Program-made: the position numbers and the translations under genes
The notes under the pieces: model-generated
Database searches by the model: none
What the model saw: the letters and a program-made list of their open reading frames with translations, nothing else
What the model was told of the DNA's origin: nothing
Assembly: GCF_015840915.1 (NCBI RefSeq)
Contig: NZ_CP060398.1
Span: 248,001 to 312,000 of the forward strand
Length of the DNA stretch: 64,000 nt
Source: Synechococcus sp. CBW1002
Lineage (GTDB): Bacteria; Cyanobacteriota; Cyanobacteriia; PCC-6307; Cyanobiaceae
Direction: 5' to 3'
In this document: in pieces, positions 50,985 to 60,540 of the stretch
Layout of the letters: each line of letters begins with the position of its first letter
Position numbering within the stretch: position 1 is the stretch's first letter

Positions 50985-52022
50985 ATGCGCCCCCCCGCCC
51001 CCGTGGTGCAAGCGGTTCGCCAGGTCTGGGAATGGCAGTGGCGTCAGCTGATGGGCGGTCTGGGGCCGGCTGATGCCGAGGGCAACTACCGGCGTCCGGC
51101 CGCCGCCTACGGCCAGCTGCCCCCCCTGCCGCCGCGGGCCGGCGAGGCTGGCCACCACGTGCTGATCGTGGGCCGCAGCTGCCCCTGGGCCCACCGGGCC
51201 TGGCTGGTCTGGACCCTGCGCCAGCTGGACGCCACGATCACGCTGCAGGTGGTGGAACCCGACCGACGGGGAGGGCGCTGGTGCTTTACAGAACCCTTCG
51301 AGGGCTGCTCCACCCTGGCGGAGCTTTACCAGCGCCGTGCCCCTGGCGCCAGCGCAGCGCCGGCCCACGGACCCGCCACGGTGCCCTGCCTCTACAGCCG
51401 CACCGAGGGGCGGATCCTGGTGAACGAAAGCGCGGTGCTGATCGAGCTGCTCAATCAATGGCCCGCACCTTCCAGCGCCTGCGATCTGGCTCCGGCGTCG
51501 CACTCCAACCTGATCCAGGAGTGGCGAGAGCGGCTGCAGCACAGCGTCAACGATGGCGTGTACCGCTGCGGATTTGCCCGCAACCAGGCGGCCTACGACC
51601 GGGCCGAGGCAGCCCTGTTCAGCACCCTCTGCGCCGCGGATGAGGTCCTCGCCGCGGCCGAAGCCAAGCTGCCGCCAGCTGCCGGGAACCCAGGCCCCTG
51701 GCTCTGCGGCGGCAGCGAGCCCTCCCTGGCGGACGTGATCCTGTTTCCCACCCTGATCCGCCTGGAGCTCGTCTACGCGCCCCTGTTCGGCTGCAGCCGC
51801 CTGCCGCTGTGGCAGTTGCCGGCCCTGTGGCGCTGGCGCCAGCGCTTCTACGGCCTGGCCGGTGTGGCAGCCACCTGCTGGCCGGAGCACTGGCGGGCCG
51901 ATTACTTCGGCAGCCTGTTTCCGCTGCACCCCTCCGGCATTGTCCCGGCAGGCCCGGCCCTGGCCACACTGGTGAACGGCACCCCAGCCGTTTCCTGCCA
52001 GAGGATCGATGCAGAGTCCTGA
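50985..52022 (+). CDS. Glutathione S-transferase, xi-class-like (glutathionyl-hydroquinone reductase type)
   Basis: The 345-residue protein has the N-terminal thioredoxin-fold motif GRSCPWAHRAWLVWTLR, whose Cys-Pro-Trp-Ala signature marks the Ecm4/YqjG group. These enzymes reduce glutathionyl-hydroquinones. The C-terminal helical GST domain (about 155-320) has VNDGVYRCGFARNQAAYDRA and PSLADVILFPTLIRLE. The ATG at 50985 is chosen because it starts the conserved part; 50907 is an in-frame alternative. Its 3' end overlaps the DUF2301 gene by 14 bp. Confidence 0.87.
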   Translation: MRPPAPVVQAVRQVWEWQWRQLMGGLGPADAEGNYRRPAAAYGQLPPLPPRAGEAGHHVLIVGRSCPWAHRAWLVWTLRQLDATITLQVVEPDRRGGRWCFTEPFEGCSTLAELYQRRAPGASAAPAHGPATVPCLYSRTEGRILVNESAVLIELLNQWPAPSSACDLAPASHSNLIQEWRERLQHSVNDGVYRCGFARNQAAYDRAEAALFSTLCAADEVLAAAEAKLPPAAGNPGPWLCGGSEPSLADVILFPTLIRLELVYAPLFGCSRLPLWQLPALWRWRQRFYGLAGVAATCWPEHWRADYFGSLFPLHPSGIVPAGPALATLVNGTPAVSCQRIDAES

Positions 52023-52662
52023 TGCCGTCCACGAGGGCTACTACGGCCCCTACACCATCACGGCCGACGACCGCCGTGAGGTGCTGGGCTATCGGCTCGC
52101 CCTCACGGCCGTGGCCATCGGCCAGCTGGGCCTGCTGCTGCAGTGGCGCCAGTGGGGACCGGATCTGGTCTGGCCCTGGCTGCTGGTGATGGCGGCGGGC
52201 CTGGGGCTGGCCCTGCGCTGGATTCACATCTATCTGCGGCCCCTGCACCGGGCCCTGCAGGTGTTCTGGCTGCTGGGCTGCCTGGGCGGAATCGCGCTGG
52301 CCGCCCAGGCCGGTGCCAGCGCCATGCTGCCGGAGCTGGCACGCCAGCCGCTCTGGATCCTGGCGATCGGCCCCTTCTTCGCGGCCCTGGCCGGGGTGGG
52401 CTTCAAGGAGTTCTTCTGCTTCCGGCGGCCCGAAGCCATCGGTGTGACCCTGCTGCTGCCGCTGGCCCTGCTGGGCCGTCTCAGTGGCCTGCTCGATCCC
52501 GGCGCCACGGTGGCGCTGCTGGCAACCGAAAGCGCCCTGCTGCTGCTGTTGTGTCTGCGCAAATTCCCGATGCCGGCCGCTGCGGATGTGGGCGACAAGA
52601 GCGTGTTCGAGGAGATGGAGCGGCAACGGCAGGCCCCGGCGGCCGACGGCTTGCGAGGCTGA
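52009..52662 (+). CDS. DUF2301 integral membrane protein
   Basis: A 217-residue protein with about six hydrophobic segments between 28 and 185 and conserved motifs EGYYGPYTITADDRREVLGYR and FKEFFCFRRPEAIG, matching the cyanobacterial/chloroplast DUF2301 membrane family of unknown function. The ATG overlaps the end of the transferase gene and the next gene (ABC-F) begins 31 bp downstream, so the three are probably co-transcribed. Confidence 0.82.
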   Translation: MQSPDAVHEGYYGPYTITADDRREVLGYRLALTAVAIGQLGLLLQWRQWGPDLVWPWLLVMAAGLGLALRWIHIYLRPLHRALQVFWLLGCLGGIALAAQAGASAMLPELARQPLWILAIGPFFAALAGVGFKEFFCFRRPEAIGVTLLLPLALLGRLSGLLDPGATVALLATESALLLLLCLRKFPMPAAADVGDKSVFEEMERQRQAPAADGLRG

Positions 52663-52693
52663 ACACCGGCCCGCCCCGCAGCCCACCTGACCC

Positions 52694-54652
52694 ATGAGCC
52701 TGATCAGCCTGGTGGATGCCGGCAAGGACTTCGGCATCCGCACCCTGTTCGAGAACCTGACCCTGCATGTGGGGGAGCGGGAGCGGCTCGGGCTGATCGG
52801 CCCCAATGGCGCCGGTAAATCCACCCTGCTACGGGTGCTGGCCGGCCTCGAACCCCTGGGCAGCGGCGAGCGGCGCTGCGCCAGCCGAACCCGGGTGGTG
52901 CTGGTGGACCAGGACCCCGTCTTCGATCCCGAGAACACCGTGCTCGAGCAGGTCTGGGCAGACTGCGGCGAGAAGGCCGACCTGCTGCTGCGCTACGAGC
53001 AGCTCAGCCATGCGGTGGCGGCCAATCCCGAAGACGGAGCGCGGCTGGCTGAGCTCAGCGACCTCCAGGCCCAGCTGGACCGCAGCAACGGCTGGCAGCT
53101 GGAGCAGCAGTGCCGCGAGGTGCTGCAGCGGCTGGGGCTGGGCGACGGCCACCAGCGGCTCGGTGATCTGTCCGGTGGCTTCCGCCGGCGGGTGGCCCTG
53201 GCGGCCGCCCTGGTGGCCGAACCGGACGTGCTGCTGCTCGATGAACCCACCAACCACCTCGATGCCCACGGGGTGGAATGGCTGCAGAGCTATCTGGGCC
53301 GCTTTCCCGGTGCGCTGGTGCTCGTCACCCACGACCGCTACGTGCTCGACCGGGTGACCCGGCGGATCGTGGCCGTGGAACAGGGTGAAGCCCGGCCCTA
53401 CGAGGGCAATTACGCCACCTATCTCAAGCACCGGGCCGAGGAGGAGGCCTCCGAAGCCGCCACGGCCGCGAAATTCAAGGGCACCCTGCGGCGCGAGCTG
53501 GCCTGGCTGCGCCAGGGCCCCAAGGCCCGCAGCACCAAGCAGAAGGCCCGCCTGCAGCGCATCGAGGCCCTGCGGGAGACGCCGCCGCGCCAGGGTCGCG
53601 GCCAGGTGAGCCTCACCACCAACAGCCGGCGCCTCGGCAAACGGGCGATCACGGCCGAGGATCTGTGCGTGAGCAGCGTCGAAGGGGAGCAGGGCCGCAC
53701 CCTGCTGCGCCAGTTCAGCTACGACTTCAGCCCCGAAGACCGGGTGGGGATCATCGGTCCGAACGGTGTCGGCAAATCCAGCCTGCTGGAGGTGATCGCC
53801 GGTCGGCGGCAGCCCAGCGGCGGCAGCCTGGAGCTGGGCAGCACCGTGAAGCTGGCCTACTTCGATCAGCACAGCGATGTGCTGCTGCAGGCCAGCGCCG
53901 ACGGCACACCGGCCCTGGAGCGCAAGGTGATCGATGTGGTGAAGGATGCCGCCAGCCGCGTGGACGTGGACGGGGTGGAGCTCAGCGCCTCGCAGCTGCT
54001 GGAACGGTTCCTGTTTCCACCGGCCCAGCAGCATCAGCCGGTCAGCAAGCTCTCCGGCGGTGAGCGGCGGCGCCTGCACCTCTGCCGGCTGCTGATCGAA
54101 GCGCCGAACGTGCTGCTGCTCGATGAACCCACCAACGACCTCGACGTGCACACCCTCAGCGTGCTGGAGGACTTCCTCGAAGACTTCCGCGGCTGTGTGG
54201 TGGTGGTGTCGCACGATCGCTACTTCCTCGATCGCACCGTGGATCGGCTGTTCAGCTTCGAAGACGGCGAGCTGCGGCGTTTCGAGGGGAACTACAGCGC
54301 CTACCTCGAGCGCAGAGATCAGAGCGGACGCGGCCAGGCGCCTGCAGACCAATCCCCACCGGAGCCCGTTTCCGCCACTCCAGCGACCCAGGCCGCCGCG
54401 GCCCCAGGGACCAGCGCAGCCGCACCGAAGCGGGCCCGCCGCCGCAGCTTCAAGGAGAACCGCGAGCTGGAAGAGCTGGACAGGAATCTGCCCCTCTTCG
54501 AGGAGCGCCGCCGCGACCTGGAGCAACGCCTCGCCGGGGGCGGCGAGGATTACACCGCCCTGGAGAGCCTCACCCAGGAGCTGGCCGAGCTGATCGAGCG
54601 GATCGGAGCGGCGGAGGAGCGCTGGCTAGAGCTGAGCGAGCTGACAGCCTGA
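52694..54652 (+). CDS. ABC-F family ATPase (Uup-like)
   Basis: A 652-residue soluble protein with two ATPase domains and no membrane part. First domain: Walker A GPNGAGKST, signature LSGGFRRRVAL, LLLDEPTNHLD. Second: GPNGVGKSS, LSGGERRRLHL, LLLDEPTNDLD. A P-site linker with charged helices joins them. The C-terminal extension (about 570-650) is a coiled coil as in Uup, which binds DNA or ribosomes. ABC-F proteins act on the ribosome, rescuing stalled translation. Its last 27 bases overlap the end of the converging hypothetical gene. Confidence 0.93.
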   Translation: MSLISLVDAGKDFGIRTLFENLTLHVGERERLGLIGPNGAGKSTLLRVLAGLEPLGSGERRCASRTRVVLVDQDPVFDPENTVLEQVWADCGEKADLLLRYEQLSHAVAANPEDGARLAELSDLQAQLDRSNGWQLEQQCREVLQRLGLGDGHQRLGDLSGGFRRRVALAAALVAEPDVLLLDEPTNHLDAHGVEWLQSYLGRFPGALVLVTHDRYVLDRVTRRIVAVEQGEARPYEGNYATYLKHRAEEEASEAATAAKFKGTLRRELAWLRQGPKARSTKQKARLQRIEALRETPPRQGRGQVSLTTNSRRLGKRAITAEDLCVSSVEGEQGRTLLRQFSYDFSPEDRVGIIGPNGVGKSSLLEVIAGRRQPSGGSLELGSTVKLAYFDQHSDVLLQASADGTPALERKVIDVVKDAASRVDVDGVELSASQLLERFLFPPAQQHQPVSKLSGGERRRLHLCRLLIEAPNVLLLDEPTNDLDVHTLSVLEDFLEDFRGCVVVVSHDRYFLDRTVDRLFSFEDGELRRFEGNYSAYLERRDQSGRGQAPADQSPPEPVSATPATQAAAAPGTSAAAPKRARRRSFKENRELEELDRNLPLFEERRRDLEQRLAGGGEDYTALESLTQELAELIERIGAAEERWLELSELTA

Positions 54653-55141
54653 GCGGCGGCGACGGCGGGGATGGGCCATCTCCAGACCGATCGAACCCGC
54701 CGAACCGGTTTCGGCGCCGCGGGGCGGCAAGCCGCAAACCGGGCCGAGGGGTTCCGGCAAACGCCAGGGCTGGGCGCGAACCGGTGCACCAGCAGCCTCA
54801 GCCAGCTTCATGGCCGTGGGTTTGTAGTCGTCGGCTCCACGGTGGAGGGCCATCTGATCGCCCATACGGCGCAGATAGAGGTCGTGCGCCCAGGCGACCA
54901 GGCCGTGCTCGTAGGCCTCACAGGCCGCCTGCGGCGACGGGAATCGCTGACTCACCAGGCCACTGGGAGCACACTGCTTCCACTCCAGGATCTCGCCGAA
55001 AATGAGGCCCCGCCGCCATTGGCGCTGCTCGGAGAGATAGCAGTGATGCTCCGGGCCATTGATCCAGAACAGGCGACCAGCTTCATCGATGAAATGGCGG
55101 CCCAACCGTTGCCTGATGCGTGCCATGCGCGTGCGCTCCAC
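54626..55141 (-). CDS. Conserved hypothetical protein
   Basis: The 171-residue soluble protein starts MERTRMARIRQRLGRHFIDEAGRLFWINGPEH and is helical in the middle (SPQAACEAYEHGLVAWAHDLYLRRMGDQMAL), with an Arg-rich tail (HPRRRRRSG). No catalytic motif, signal or membrane segment is seen and I do not recognise the family. The first residues may be off because a later Met (MARIR) could serve as start. Its 3' end overlaps the ABC-F gene by 27 bp in convergent orientation. Confidence 0.6.
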   Translation of the reverse strand: MERTRMARIRQRLGRHFIDEAGRLFWINGPEHHCYLSEQRQWRRGLIFGEILEWKQCAPSGLVSQRFPSPQAACEAYEHGLVAWAHDLYLRRMGDQMALHRGADDYKPTAMKLAEAAGAPVRAQPWRLPEPLGPVCGLPPRGAETGSAGSIGLEMAHPRRRRRSGCQLAQL

Positions 55142-55265
55142 TGGCTACGCCCTTGCTGATAGCCACGTTGCGGCAGATCAGCAGCAGCGCACAGAGACCC
55201 ACCGATGCGGTTGTGGCCCGTAAGGTGGAACCGATGATCTCCGGTGCGCCACGGCCGGCATTTGC

Positions 55266-55484
55266 ATGAACACGATCGACGAGCACATCCAGAAGGATCA
55301 GACTGAGCTCGAAGCGGCCCGTGCCTCCGGCGACCTCGCCAAGCTGCGTCACCTCGAGGGCGAACTTCACGATCTGCAGGAATACAAGGAGCACCACCCC
55401 GAAGAGAGCAAGGATCCAACCTCCCTGGAGGTGTATTGCGATCTGAACCCTGAAGCCCCCGAATGCCGTGTCTACGACGACTGA
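55266..55484 (+). CDS. cp12: CP12-type Calvin-cycle regulatory protein, C-terminal-cysteine form
   Basis: A 72-residue acidic, largely disordered protein whose end, YCDLNPEAPECRVYDD, is the CP12 C-terminal motif: the two cysteines form the redox-switched disulfide that docks on NAD(P)-GAPDH and, with phosphoribulokinase, shuts the Calvin cycle in the dark. The N-terminal cysteine pair and the usual AWDAVEEL core are missing; here the equivalent region is LRHLEGELHDLQEYKEHHPE. This shortened cysteine set is the form I associate with picocyanobacteria, so it could still bind GAPDH but may handle phosphoribulokinase differently. A hairpin terminator follows at 55595. Confidence 0.88.
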   Translation: MNTIDEHIQKDQTELEAARASGDLAKLRHLEGELHDLQEYKEHHPEESKDPTSLEVYCDLNPEAPECRVYDD

Positions 55485-55594
55485 GGCTTGTCCAGGCTGA
55501 GGCTCATCCAGGCTCAGTCATCACGCAAGCACCTGCTGCATTCCCCTGATCCTTGACTGGGGGATCCTTCGTTCTGGGGGCTTGAATTGCTTTG

Positions 55595-55626
55595 AAGCCC
55601 CACAGCGCCTGCCGTTGTGGGGCTTT
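55595..55626 (+). terminator. Candidate terminator after cp12
   Basis: A perfect 10-bp stem AAGCCCCACA/TGTGGGGCTT with an 11-base loop lies 110 bp after the cp12 stop. The T run is short on the plus strand (TTT), so it may be a weak or bidirectional terminator shared with the converging obgE. Confidence 0.5.
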
Positions 55627-55731
55627 GCCTTCGGAGCGCCCCTGATAGAGCCTCCGCCGTCAGAGCCTGCGCCCATGGAGCAGCCTCGAGCCGAGCAACG
55701 TCCAGCAGCTCAAACCCAGATCAGGGGCCGC

Positions 55732-56724
55732 TCAGCCCACGCCCAGTGCCTGCCACACGGCCTGCTTGAGGGGCTCCAGTCCCTGGGCCATCGCCGCCGA
55801 GATCGTCAGCACGGGCTGGCCGAGGCGAGCTTCGATCCGCAGGCGCAGCGCCTCCAGCTCCTCGGGATCGAGCAGCTCCAGCTTGTTGAGCACCACCAGC
55901 CGCGGCCGTTCCGACAGGCCGTGGCCATAGGCCTTGAGCTCTTCCTCCACCACGGCCAGATCCCGCTCCACATCAGGAGCACCGACATCGACCAGATGGA
56001 GGAGCAGGCGGGTGCGCTCGATGTGGCGCAGAAAATCGTGACCCAGGCCCGCCCCCTGGGCTGCGCCGGCAATCAGGCCGGGGATGTCAGCAAAGACTGT
56101 GCCATCACCGGTGGGGCGGCGCACCACACCCAGATTGGGCACCAGGGTGGTGAAGGGGTAATCGGCGATTTTGGGCCGGGCTGCGGACAGCACCGAAATC
56201 AGAGTGCTCTTGCCGGCATTGGGCAAGCCGATGATGCCCACTTCCGCCAGCAGCTTGAGCTCGAGCTGCAGCGGCCAATGCTCCCCCTCCTTGCCTTCGG
56301 TGAACTTCTCGGGGGCCCGGTTGCGGTTGCTGAGGTAGTGCGCGTTGCCGAGGCCACCGCGGCCACCGGCGGCCACCAACAACTCGTCGCCGGGTTCGGT
56401 GAGATCACCCAGCAGGATGCCGGTGCGCAGGTGACGCACTTCGGTGCCACAGGGCACCTTGATCACCAACGGCGATCCACTGGCGCCGGTGGAACGGTTG
56501 GGCCCACCACGGCGGCCGTCATCGGCGGCGAACAGCCGCTTGTATTTGAAGTCGAGCAGGGTCTGGAGGTTGCTGTCCGCCACCAGCAGCACATGGCCGC
56601 CACGGCCACCGTCGCCTCCGGATGGCCCACCAGCCGGCACATACTTTTCACGGCGGAAGGCCACGATGCCGTCGCCACCGCGCCCGCCCTGAACGGCAAT
56701 GCGGGCCTGATCAATGAATTGCAA
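55732..56724 (-). CDS. obgE: Obg-family ribosome-associated GTPase
   Basis: The 330-residue GTPase acts in large-subunit assembly and stress signalling. The glycine-rich Obg fold spans about 1-160 ([28 protein letters not shown]), followed by the G domain: G1 [22 protein letters not shown] (switch I), G3 [17 protein letters not shown]4 NKLELL. The start taken is a TTG giving MQFIDQARI, matching the usual family N-terminus; an ATG at 56787 would add 21 residues without similarity. It is divergent from the ATP-binding protein gene at 56817. Confidence 0.93.
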   Translation of the reverse strand: MQFIDQARIAVQGGRGGDGIVAFRREKYVPAGGPSGGDGGRGGHVLLVADSNLQTLLDFKYKRLFAADDGRRGGPNRSTGASGSPLVIKVPCGTEVRHLRTGILLGDLTEPGDELLVAAGGRGGLGNAHYLSNRNRAPEKFTEGKEGEHWPLQLELKLLAEVGIIGLPNAGKSTLISVLSAARPKIADYPFTTLVPNLGVVRRPTGDGTVFADIPGLIAGAAQGAGLGHDFLRHIERTRLLLHLVDVGAPDVERDLAVVEEELKAYGHGLSERPRLVVLNKLELLDPEELEALRLRIEARLGQPVLTISAAMAQGLEPLKQAVWQALGVG

Positions 56725-56816
56725 GGGGGACGGGCAAGGCGAACGACGCTGCCGGAACTCCGCAACCGGGACCTCCGCGATCGACAACCCTAGGATCGCC
56801 GGGTCGCAGGGCTGGT

Positions 56817-58064
56817 TTGGCCGAGGTTCGATTCCAGCAGGTCAGCAAGACCTATCCGCCGCGGCGCGGAAGTGAGCCCGTCTCTGTGCTGCGCCAGCTG
56901 GACCTGGCCATCGCCGACGGTGAATTCCTGGTGCTGGTGGGCCCCTCCGGCTGCGGCAAAAGCACCCTGTTGCGGCTGCTGGCGGGCCTGGAGACCCCCA
57001 GCGGTGGCGAGATCTATGTGGGCGGCAATCCGGTGAGCCGGCTGCGGCCCGGCCAGCGTGACGTGGCCATGGTGTTCCAGAGCTACGCCCTCTATCCCCA
57101 CCTGAGCGTGGCGGACAACATCGGCTTCGGTCTGCGGCGCAGCCGCCCCCGCAGCGCGCCCCAGCAACTGCAGGACGCCCTGCACCGGGCCAGTCGCCAG
57201 CTGCCGCCCCTGCTGCGGGTGCCCTCCGAGCGCGAGGAGCGGATCGAACGGCGCATCGCCGAGGTGGCCGAGACCCTGGAGCTGGAGCCGCTGCTGCAGC
57301 GTCGTCCCAAGGAGCTATCGGGCGGCCAGAAGCAGCGGGTGGCCCTGGGGCGGGCGATTGCACGCTCGCCGGCGGTGTTCCTGATGGATGAACCGCTCAG
57401 CAATCTCGACGCCAAACTGCGCACCGGCACCCGCGCCCAGATCGTCGAGCTGCAGCGACGCCTTGGCACCACCACCCTCTATGTGACCCACGATCAGGTG
57501 GAGGCGATGACCATGGGCCACCGCATCGCCGTGCTCAACGCCGGCCGGCTGCAACAGCTGGGCACGCCGATGGAGCTCTACCAGTGGCCCTCCAATCTGT
57601 TTGTGGCCCAGTTCATCGGCAGCCCGCCGATGAATCTGCTGCCGGTGATCGCCCTGGGCGGGGATCAGGTGCAACTGGGCTCACGCCGCTTTCTGGTGGA
57701 GGGGCCGGTCACCCAGGCCCTGGCCGCCCATGCCGAGAGCGCCTCAGCCAGCAGCCTGACCGCTGGACTGAGGCCGGAACATCTACGGCTGGCCCCCGCC
57801 ACCAACCGCAACCTGCCGGCCGAGGTGACCCATCTCGAGGCGCTCGGCAACGAGCAACTGATCAGTTGCCGGTTGCAGGAGACCAGCCATCTGGTGCTGT
57901 TGCGGGCCGATCCCTCACAGCACCTGGCTCCGGGCCAGACCATCCACCTGGAGGTGGAGCCGACCGGCTGGCGGTTCTTCGATGCCTCCGGCGAGGCCCT
58001 GCCCATGCCCCTGCCGGTCCCCATGGACCACGAGCCGAAGCTTCCAGACGTCGGACGGATCTGA
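56817..58064 (+). CDS. Sugar/osmolyte-type ABC transporter ATP-binding protein (MalK/UgpC/GgtA-like)
   Basis: A 415-residue ATPase of an import system. Walker [11 protein letters not shown]-loop [12 protein letters not shown], signature [16 protein letters not shown], Walker [16 protein letters not shown] and H-loop YVTHDQVEA are intact. The C-terminal TOBE/MOP domain (about 270-390, [27 protein letters not shown]) marks the MalK/UgpC sub-family, which in cyanobacteria includes GgtA for glucosylglycerol and sucrose. An insert of about 35 residues between Q-loop and signature ([18 protein letters not shown]...) is unusual. The permease and binding protein are not adjacent, so the ATPase may serve a distant transporter. 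The start is a TTG at 56817. Confidence 0.85.
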   Translation: MAEVRFQQVSKTYPPRRGSEPVSVLRQLDLAIADGEFLVLVGPSGCGKSTLLRLLAGLETPSGGEIYVGGNPVSRLRPGQRDVAMVFQSYALYPHLSVADNIGFGLRRSRPRSAPQQLQDALHRASRQLPPLLRVPSEREERIERRIAEVAETLELEPLLQRRPKELSGGQKQRVALGRAIARSPAVFLMDEPLSNLDAKLRTGTRAQIVELQRRLGTTTLYVTHDQVEAMTMGHRIAVLNAGRLQQLGTPMELYQWPSNLFVAQFIGSPPMNLLPVIALGGDQVQLGSRRFLVEGPVTQALAAHAESASASSLTAGLRPEHLRLAPATNRNLPAEVTHLEALGNEQLISCRLQETSHLVLLRADPSQHLAPGQTIHLEVEPTGWRFFDASGEALPMPLPVPMDHEPKLPDVGRI

Positions 58065-58092
58065 TGGCTCCAGCCTGATCACCCAAGCCCGA

Positions 58093-60540
58093 TCACCGGG
58101 GCCAGATCACCGTGCAGCCCTGGCCGCCGTCACCCTGCTCCGCGTCGCCCACCCGCTCCACGTAGGGCACACCGGCCAGCCACTCGCGCAGCCCTCGTTT
58201 GAGCCGGCCTGTTCCGATGCCGTGGATCACCCACACCGGGCCATTGGCACCGCGCAGGTGTTCCTCCACCGCCGCCTCGGCTTCATGGACGCGCATCCCC
58301 CGCACGTCCACGGTGTTGCCCTCGGTGCGCACATCCGGCCCGCGGCTGGCGGGCGAGCGGCGGCTGCGGATCTGCACCACGGCAGCGGCAGGCTCCGGCA
58401 GGGTGGGTTTCTCGCCATGCAACCCCTCGATCGCCGTCAGATCGACGGTGAGCCGCAGCACACCGCAGCGCACGTTGAGTTCGCGGCCATCGCCTGAGAT
58501 GGCCAGCACTTCGGCGGCCTTGCCCAGGGCCAGGAGCCGCACCCGATCGCCCACCATGGGCTGCCAGCCGCGATGGTCACGCCGCTCGGGCTGGGGCCGG
58601 TGCTGCCGCTCCAGGGTCTTGAGCCGCTGCCCCGCCTGGCGGGCCGTTTCCCCCAGGCTGGCCGCAGAACCACCGCCATCGCGGGCCGCCCCCTGCCGCA
58701 GCCGGCGAATGATGCGGCGCACCTCCTTCTGGCCGTCGCGAATCGAGTGCTCCAGCTCCAGCCGCCGCCGCTCCTGCAGCTCGGCGGTCTGCTCCTTCTG
58801 CTGCTGCCAGCGCAGCAGCAGCTCCTCATGCAGCAGCTCGGTGCGGGCCAGCAGGGCCGCCGCCTCTTCCGCCGCCAGCTGCTGACGCTGGCGCTCATCC
58901 TCGAGACCTTCGATCACCCGGTTCACCTCGCCTTCACCGGCCGGCTCGAGCTGGGCCGCCGCCGCCTGCACCACCGCAGGCTCCAGACCCAGACGGGTGG
59001 CGATCGCCAGGGCATTGCTGCGCCCCGGGATGCCCCATTGCAGCCGGTAGGTGGGCGAGAGGGTCTCCACGTCGAAGGCCACCGAGGCGTTCTCGAAGCG
59101 CGGATCGCCGTATTTGAGGGCCTTGAGCTCACCGAAGTGGGTGGTGGCGATCGTGAGCCGGGCCCGATCCGCCAGATGCTTGAGCAGCGCCGCCGCCAGG
59201 GCCGACCCCTCCTGCGGATCGGTGCCGGCCCCCACCTCATCGAGCAACACCAGCGAAGCGCCCGCATCCTCGGGGCCGAGGGCCGCGAGGATGCGGGCGA
59301 TACGGCGGATGTGGCCACTGAAGGTGGAGAGGCTCTGCTGCAGCGACTGCTCATCGCCGATGTCGGCCAGCACCTGGGCGCACCAGGGAAACCGGGGAGT
59401 GCCGGAGCAGGGCAGAAACAGACCGGCTCGCGCCATCAGGGCCGCCAGCCCCACGCTTTTGAGCGTCACCGTTTTGCCGCCGGTGTTGGGGCCGGTGATC
59501 GCCACGACGCGCAGGTCGTTGCCCACGGTGAGGCTCACCGGCACCACCGGCGCGCCAGCCTCGCGCCGCTCCTGCCAGAGCAGCAGGGGGTGGCGCAGCT
59601 CACGCAGCTCGAAGGCCGCTTCTGGATCCTCGAGCAGCTGGGGCCGCACCGCCCCGAGCCAGGCGCCATATCGGGCGCGGGCCAGGGCGGCATCCAGCTG
59701 GACGAGCACCGCCTGGAGGTGCTGCAACGCCGCAGCTTCCTCGGCCACCGCTGCGCTGAGCTGCCGCAACACCTCCCGCTCCAGGTCCCGTTCCTGACCC
59801 TCCAGCTCGCGGATGCGGTTGCCGAGGGCCACCACGGCCTGGGGTTCCAGGAACACCGTCTGACCCGAGGCGGAGCTGTCATGCACCAGGCCGGGCAACT
59901 GGCTGGCCGCACCGGCCTTCACGGCCAGCACGGGCCGACCGTTGCGCTCGCTGATCACCGTGTCCTGCAGGAGAGCGGCATGGCGCCGCAGCAGATCCTG
60001 AAGTCGCTCGCGCCGCTCGCCACGCACTCCCTGCAGCTGGCGTCGCAGACCGGTCAGGGGGGGACTGGCCCGATCCGCCACCCGGCCACCCTCCTCCAGG
60101 CAGAAATGCAGGCGCTGCTCCAGCTCGGGCAGGGTGCGCAGCCCCGCCACCAGAGCCGAGCTGGTGGGCCGCAGCTCCGGATCCTCGATCTGCCGCCGCA
60201 GGCGCCTGGCCGCCGCCAGGGTGGAGGCCACCAGCAGCAGGGATTCGCCATCGGCGGTGCCCTCCTTGGCGCAGAGCAGCACGGTGGCGGCGATGTCACC
60301 AACCCCCTGAAAACTGAGCCCACCCTCCACAAGACCATCGAGGCCGAGCAACTCGGTGGTTTCTGCCAGCAGACTCTGACTGGCGGCGCAGCTCGGCGCC
60401 AGGGGCAGATCGAGGCAATGGCTGCGGCCGGCCGCCGTGCTGGCGAAGCTGGCGACATGGCCGGCCAGGCGCGGCCACTCCAGCAGCTCCAGCGTGTCGT
60501 GCTGCACCGCCGACTGGGGCGCACTGGGGGACTGGATCAA
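58093..60540 (-). CDS. mutS2: MutS2 family ATPase/Smr nuclease
   Basis: The 815-residue protein has a MutS core (about 260-520) with Walker A ITGPNTGGKTVTLKS, LLDEVGAGTDPQEGSALA and IATTHFGELKAL, a coiled-coil region (about 520-620), and a C-terminal Smr nuclease domain with VDVRGMRVHEAEAAVEEHL, VIHGIGTGRLKRGLREWL. MutS2 suppresses homologous recombination in some bacteria and rescues collided ribosomes in others. It starts at a TTG whose bases overlap the VOC gene stop (TTGA), so the two are translationally coupled. Confidence 0.93.
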   Translation of the reverse strand: MIQSPSAPQSAVQHDTLELLEWPRLAGHVASFASTAAGRSHCLDLPLAPSCAASQSLLAETTELLGLDGLVEGGLSFQGVGDIAATVLLCAKEGTADGESLLLVASTLAAARRLRRQIEDPELRPTSSALVAGLRTLPELEQRLHFCLEEGGRVADRASPPLTGLRRQLQGVRGERRERLQDLLRRHAALLQDTVISERNGRPVLAVKAGAASQLPGLVHDSSASGQTVFLEPQAVVALGNRIRELEGQERDLEREVLRQLSAAVAEEAAALQHLQAVLVQLDAALARARYGAWLGAVRPQLLEDPEAAFELRELRHPLLLWQERREAGAPVVPVSLTVGNDLRVVAITGPNTGGKTVTLKSVGLAALMARAGLFLPCSGTPRFPWCAQVLADIGDEQSLQQSLSTFSGHIRRIARILAALGPEDAGASLVLLDEVGAGTDPQEGSALAAALLKHLADRARLTIATTHFGELKALKYGDPRFENASVAFDVETLSPTYRLQWGIPGRSNALAIATRLGLEPAVVQAAAAQLEPAGEGEVNRVIEGLEDERQRQQLAAEEAAALLARTELLHEELLLRWQQQKEQTAELQERRRLELEHSIRDGQKEVRRIIRRLRQGAARDGGGSAASLGETARQAGQRLKTLERQHRPQPERRDHRGWQPMVGDRVRLLALGKAAEVLAISGDGRELNVRCGVLRLTVDLTAIEGLHGEKPTLPEPAAAVVQIRSRRSPASRGPDVRTEGNTVDVRGMRVHEAEAAVEEHLRGANGPVWVIHGIGTGRLKRGLREWLAGVPYVERVGDAEQGDGGQGCTVIWPR

